From positions 1-38,791 of the forward strand of contig CAZCCC010000011.1 of the NCBI GenBank assembly GCA_964497245.1: a DNA stretch of 38,791 bases, in the 5' to 3' direction. Made by a program: the position numbers and the translations under genes. Shown here piece by piece: positions 37,827-38,791 of this stretch. The DNA is from CAZCCC01 sp964497245. GTDB lineage: Bacteria > Patescibacteriota > Patescibacteriia > Buchananbacterales > UBA6539. Each line of letters begins with the position of its first letter. Position 1 is the stretch's first letter. The notes under the pieces are model-generated. The model was not told where the DNA came from. It searched no databases and saw only the letters and a program-made list of their open reading frames with translations.

Positions 37827-37930
37827 CCTCCTTTCTTGTTTTTACAGCTTTTGCCATTTTTTTAAAAAAATAGGAGATAAATATCTCCCATTACAATTAA
37901 GAGATTATCTTAATTTATTGTTTTTGTCAA
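37827..37930 (-). promoter_or_regulatory. promoter, early hairpin and orphan SD upstream of the isomerase operon (possible attenuator)
   Basis: On the minus strand TTGACA (37930-37925), 15 nt, GATAAT (37909-37904). Starting a few bases after the predicted start is the hairpin GGAGAT-loop-ATCTCC (37888-37873), then TATTTTTTT. Further on is AAAGGAGG (37834-37827) with no start codon at normal distance. The hairpin may equally be the terminator for the upstream four-helix gene. Confidence 0.5.
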
Positions 37931-38001
37931 GATGGTTTGAATCAAGAATAATGAAACATAAATAATGAATCATATATCATGAATTATATATAATGAATCA
38001 A

Positions 38002-38358
38002 TTATAATTTATTATTTATTCCTTCAATGCTTTTCCATAACATTGCACCAATTTCATCTGCAAGTTTTGCTGCTTCGTCATATTTTTCTTGAGTTAAATA
38101 TCCTTCTATTAACGAAAAAAGCAGAAGGTGCTCGGATTCTTTAAGGGATCCGTAAGAAATTTTAAGGAAATTTTTATTAACCTTGTAACCATTTCTGGCA
38201 TACCCTTCAATATAATTTAGCAGCACTGATAATGCTGATCTTCTTAGTTGTGAGGTTATGCCAAAAAGTTCTTCTCTGGAAAAATTTTTAGTTAAGCTAT
38301 AAACTAAATGAGCATATTTATCAGTTTTTGATTTTAATTTATCGTGAAATTTTGACAT
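38002..38358 (-). CDS. four-helix bundle protein (23S rRNA intervening-sequence protein type)
   Basis: 118 aa from ATG 38358 (MSKFHDKLKSK); ATGs at 38382 and 38400 are in frame but precede the family's usual N terminus. Core motif YSLTKNFSREELFGITSQLRRSALSVLLNYIEGYAR, then LKISYGSLKESEHLLLFSLIEGYL and a C-terminal helix ADEIGAMLWKSIEG. These are the signatures of the IVP/S23-like four-helix family (TIGR02436), widespread in CPR and in rRNA intervening sequences; its biochemical role is unknown. It is not located in rRNA here. No SD; surrounded by ATGAWTCATG repeat words. Confidence 0.9.
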   Translation of the reverse strand: MSKFHDKLKSKTDKYAHLVYSLTKNFSREELFGITSQLRRSALSVLLNYIEGYARNGYKVNKNFLKISYGSLKESEHLLLFSLIEGYLTQEKYDEAAKLADEIGAMLWKSIEGINNKL

Positions 38359-38449
38359 ACTATTTTTTAGTTTTTTAAACATTAATGATACATGATTCAT
38401 GATTCATGGTATGGGCGCAGCCAAGCTCTGCCTAACTGCGCCCATTAAA

Positions 38450-38725
38450 CTACTTAGCCATAATATCCTCGGTCTGATAAACAATCAGAATCGGACCAAG
38501 CGGAGTTTGCAGCAGTCTTCCGGAAGCTTCAATCTTTGAATTATATCTGAGACGAGGCGGTTTTTTATCCAAAATAAAAACTTTCAAATTATCAATTTCC
38601 AGAAAGTAGCCGAAAAATATCAATGGTCGTCTGCTGATTTTCCCTTGAATTTTAATTTTTTGGCCGTCTGAGATATCAGATATTTCTTCTGTGGAAATTT
38701 CAATTGTTTCATTGAGATTTGGCAA
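38450..38725 (-). CDS. hypothetical protein, OB-fold-like, 91 aa
   Basis: The start is a TTG at 38725, with no ATG upstream in frame near it; an ATT or CTG start is also possible. Beta-rich: KIKIQGKISRRPLIFFGYFLEIDNLKVFILDKK, then YNSKIEASGRLLQTPLGPILIV, a pattern of five strands like nucleic-acid-binding OB folds. No named family was recognised. It runs toward the four-helix gene and lies near the window's end. Confidence 0.55.
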   Translation of the reverse strand: MPNLNETIEISTEEISDISDGQKIKIQGKISRRPLIFFGYFLEIDNLKVFILDKKPPRLRYNSKIEASGRLLQTPLGPILIVYQTEDIMAK

Positions 38726-38746
38726 CAGCGGGCATTCGGGTATAAT
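38719..38746 (+). promoter_or_regulatory. candidate plus-strand promoter at the window's end
   Basis: TTGGCA (38719-38724), 16 nt, TATAAT (38741-38746); another TATAAT is at 38765-38770. The gene they would serve lies beyond the window. Confidence 0.4.
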
Positions 38747-38791
38747 AAAGTAAATGGAACAAGGTATAATGAAATTATAGCTAAATCATAA

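Overview
The window looks like a chromosomal piece of a Candidatus Patescibacteria (CPR, Parcubacteria-like) genome. This is inferred from gene style and family content, not from a phylogeny. The DNA is AT-rich and densely packed, with many genes lacking a Shine-Dalgarno (SD) sequence. It carries families that recur in such genomes: endonuclease Q, a Bacteroidetes-type GlmU, a 23S-IVP four-helix protein, small GIY-YIG nucleases and small unknown membrane proteins.

Layout. 1-510 holds the 3' end of 23S rRNA and a complete 5S rRNA. 577-857 is a self-contained unit for a 48-residue hydrophobic peptide. 988-4047 holds a ribbon-helix-helix/nucleotidyltransferase fusion, two HAD phosphatases and a P-loop kinase. 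4119-10417 is an amino-sugar block: TrmB-type regulator, an inverted-repeat-bounded GIY-YIG cassette, glmS, a GlmU-like acyltransferase, a GlmU-type pyrophosphorylase and a degenerate paralogue. Together these would make UDP-GlcNAc, with GlmM encoded elsewhere. 10480-14130 holds endonuclease Q, small membrane or secreted proteins and a 45-residue lysine-rich protein too short for ordinary gene calling. 13980-18281 (minus strand) holds tRNA-Ala, -Val and -Leu, L19, guanylate kinase, an RluD-type pseudouridine synthase and the CCA-adding enzyme.

18474-26528 is a plus-strand block with purM, purN and a full-length purL. It is interleaved with two pseudo-receiver proteins that share a promoter and with small basic or unknown proteins. 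Both pur transcription units carry the same dyad around the -10 region. 26543-27914 holds a sugar transferase and a tRNA-Ile/tRNA-Val cluster in which tRNA fragments are interrupted, at loop positions, by small nested palindromes. 27928-30074 (minus) is an operon of small unknown proteins and a degenerate DHH protein. 30405-34626 encodes ValRS, TyrRS and a true receiver protein. 34874-38725 (minus) holds a glycosyltransferase, a GC-richer xylose-isomerase-like/cupin pair with a possible attenuator, the four-helix protein and a small unknown.

The most unusual signals are: (1) the palindromic units inserted in tRNA-gene fragments and next to tRNA-Ala; (2) the GIY-YIG gene whose start and stop codons lie inside perfect 19-bp inverted repeats; (3) the paired pur dyads with a compensatory base change; and (4) two Asp-to-Glu pseudo-receivers under a shared promoter type. 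All functional statements are from reading motifs; no database search was possible.
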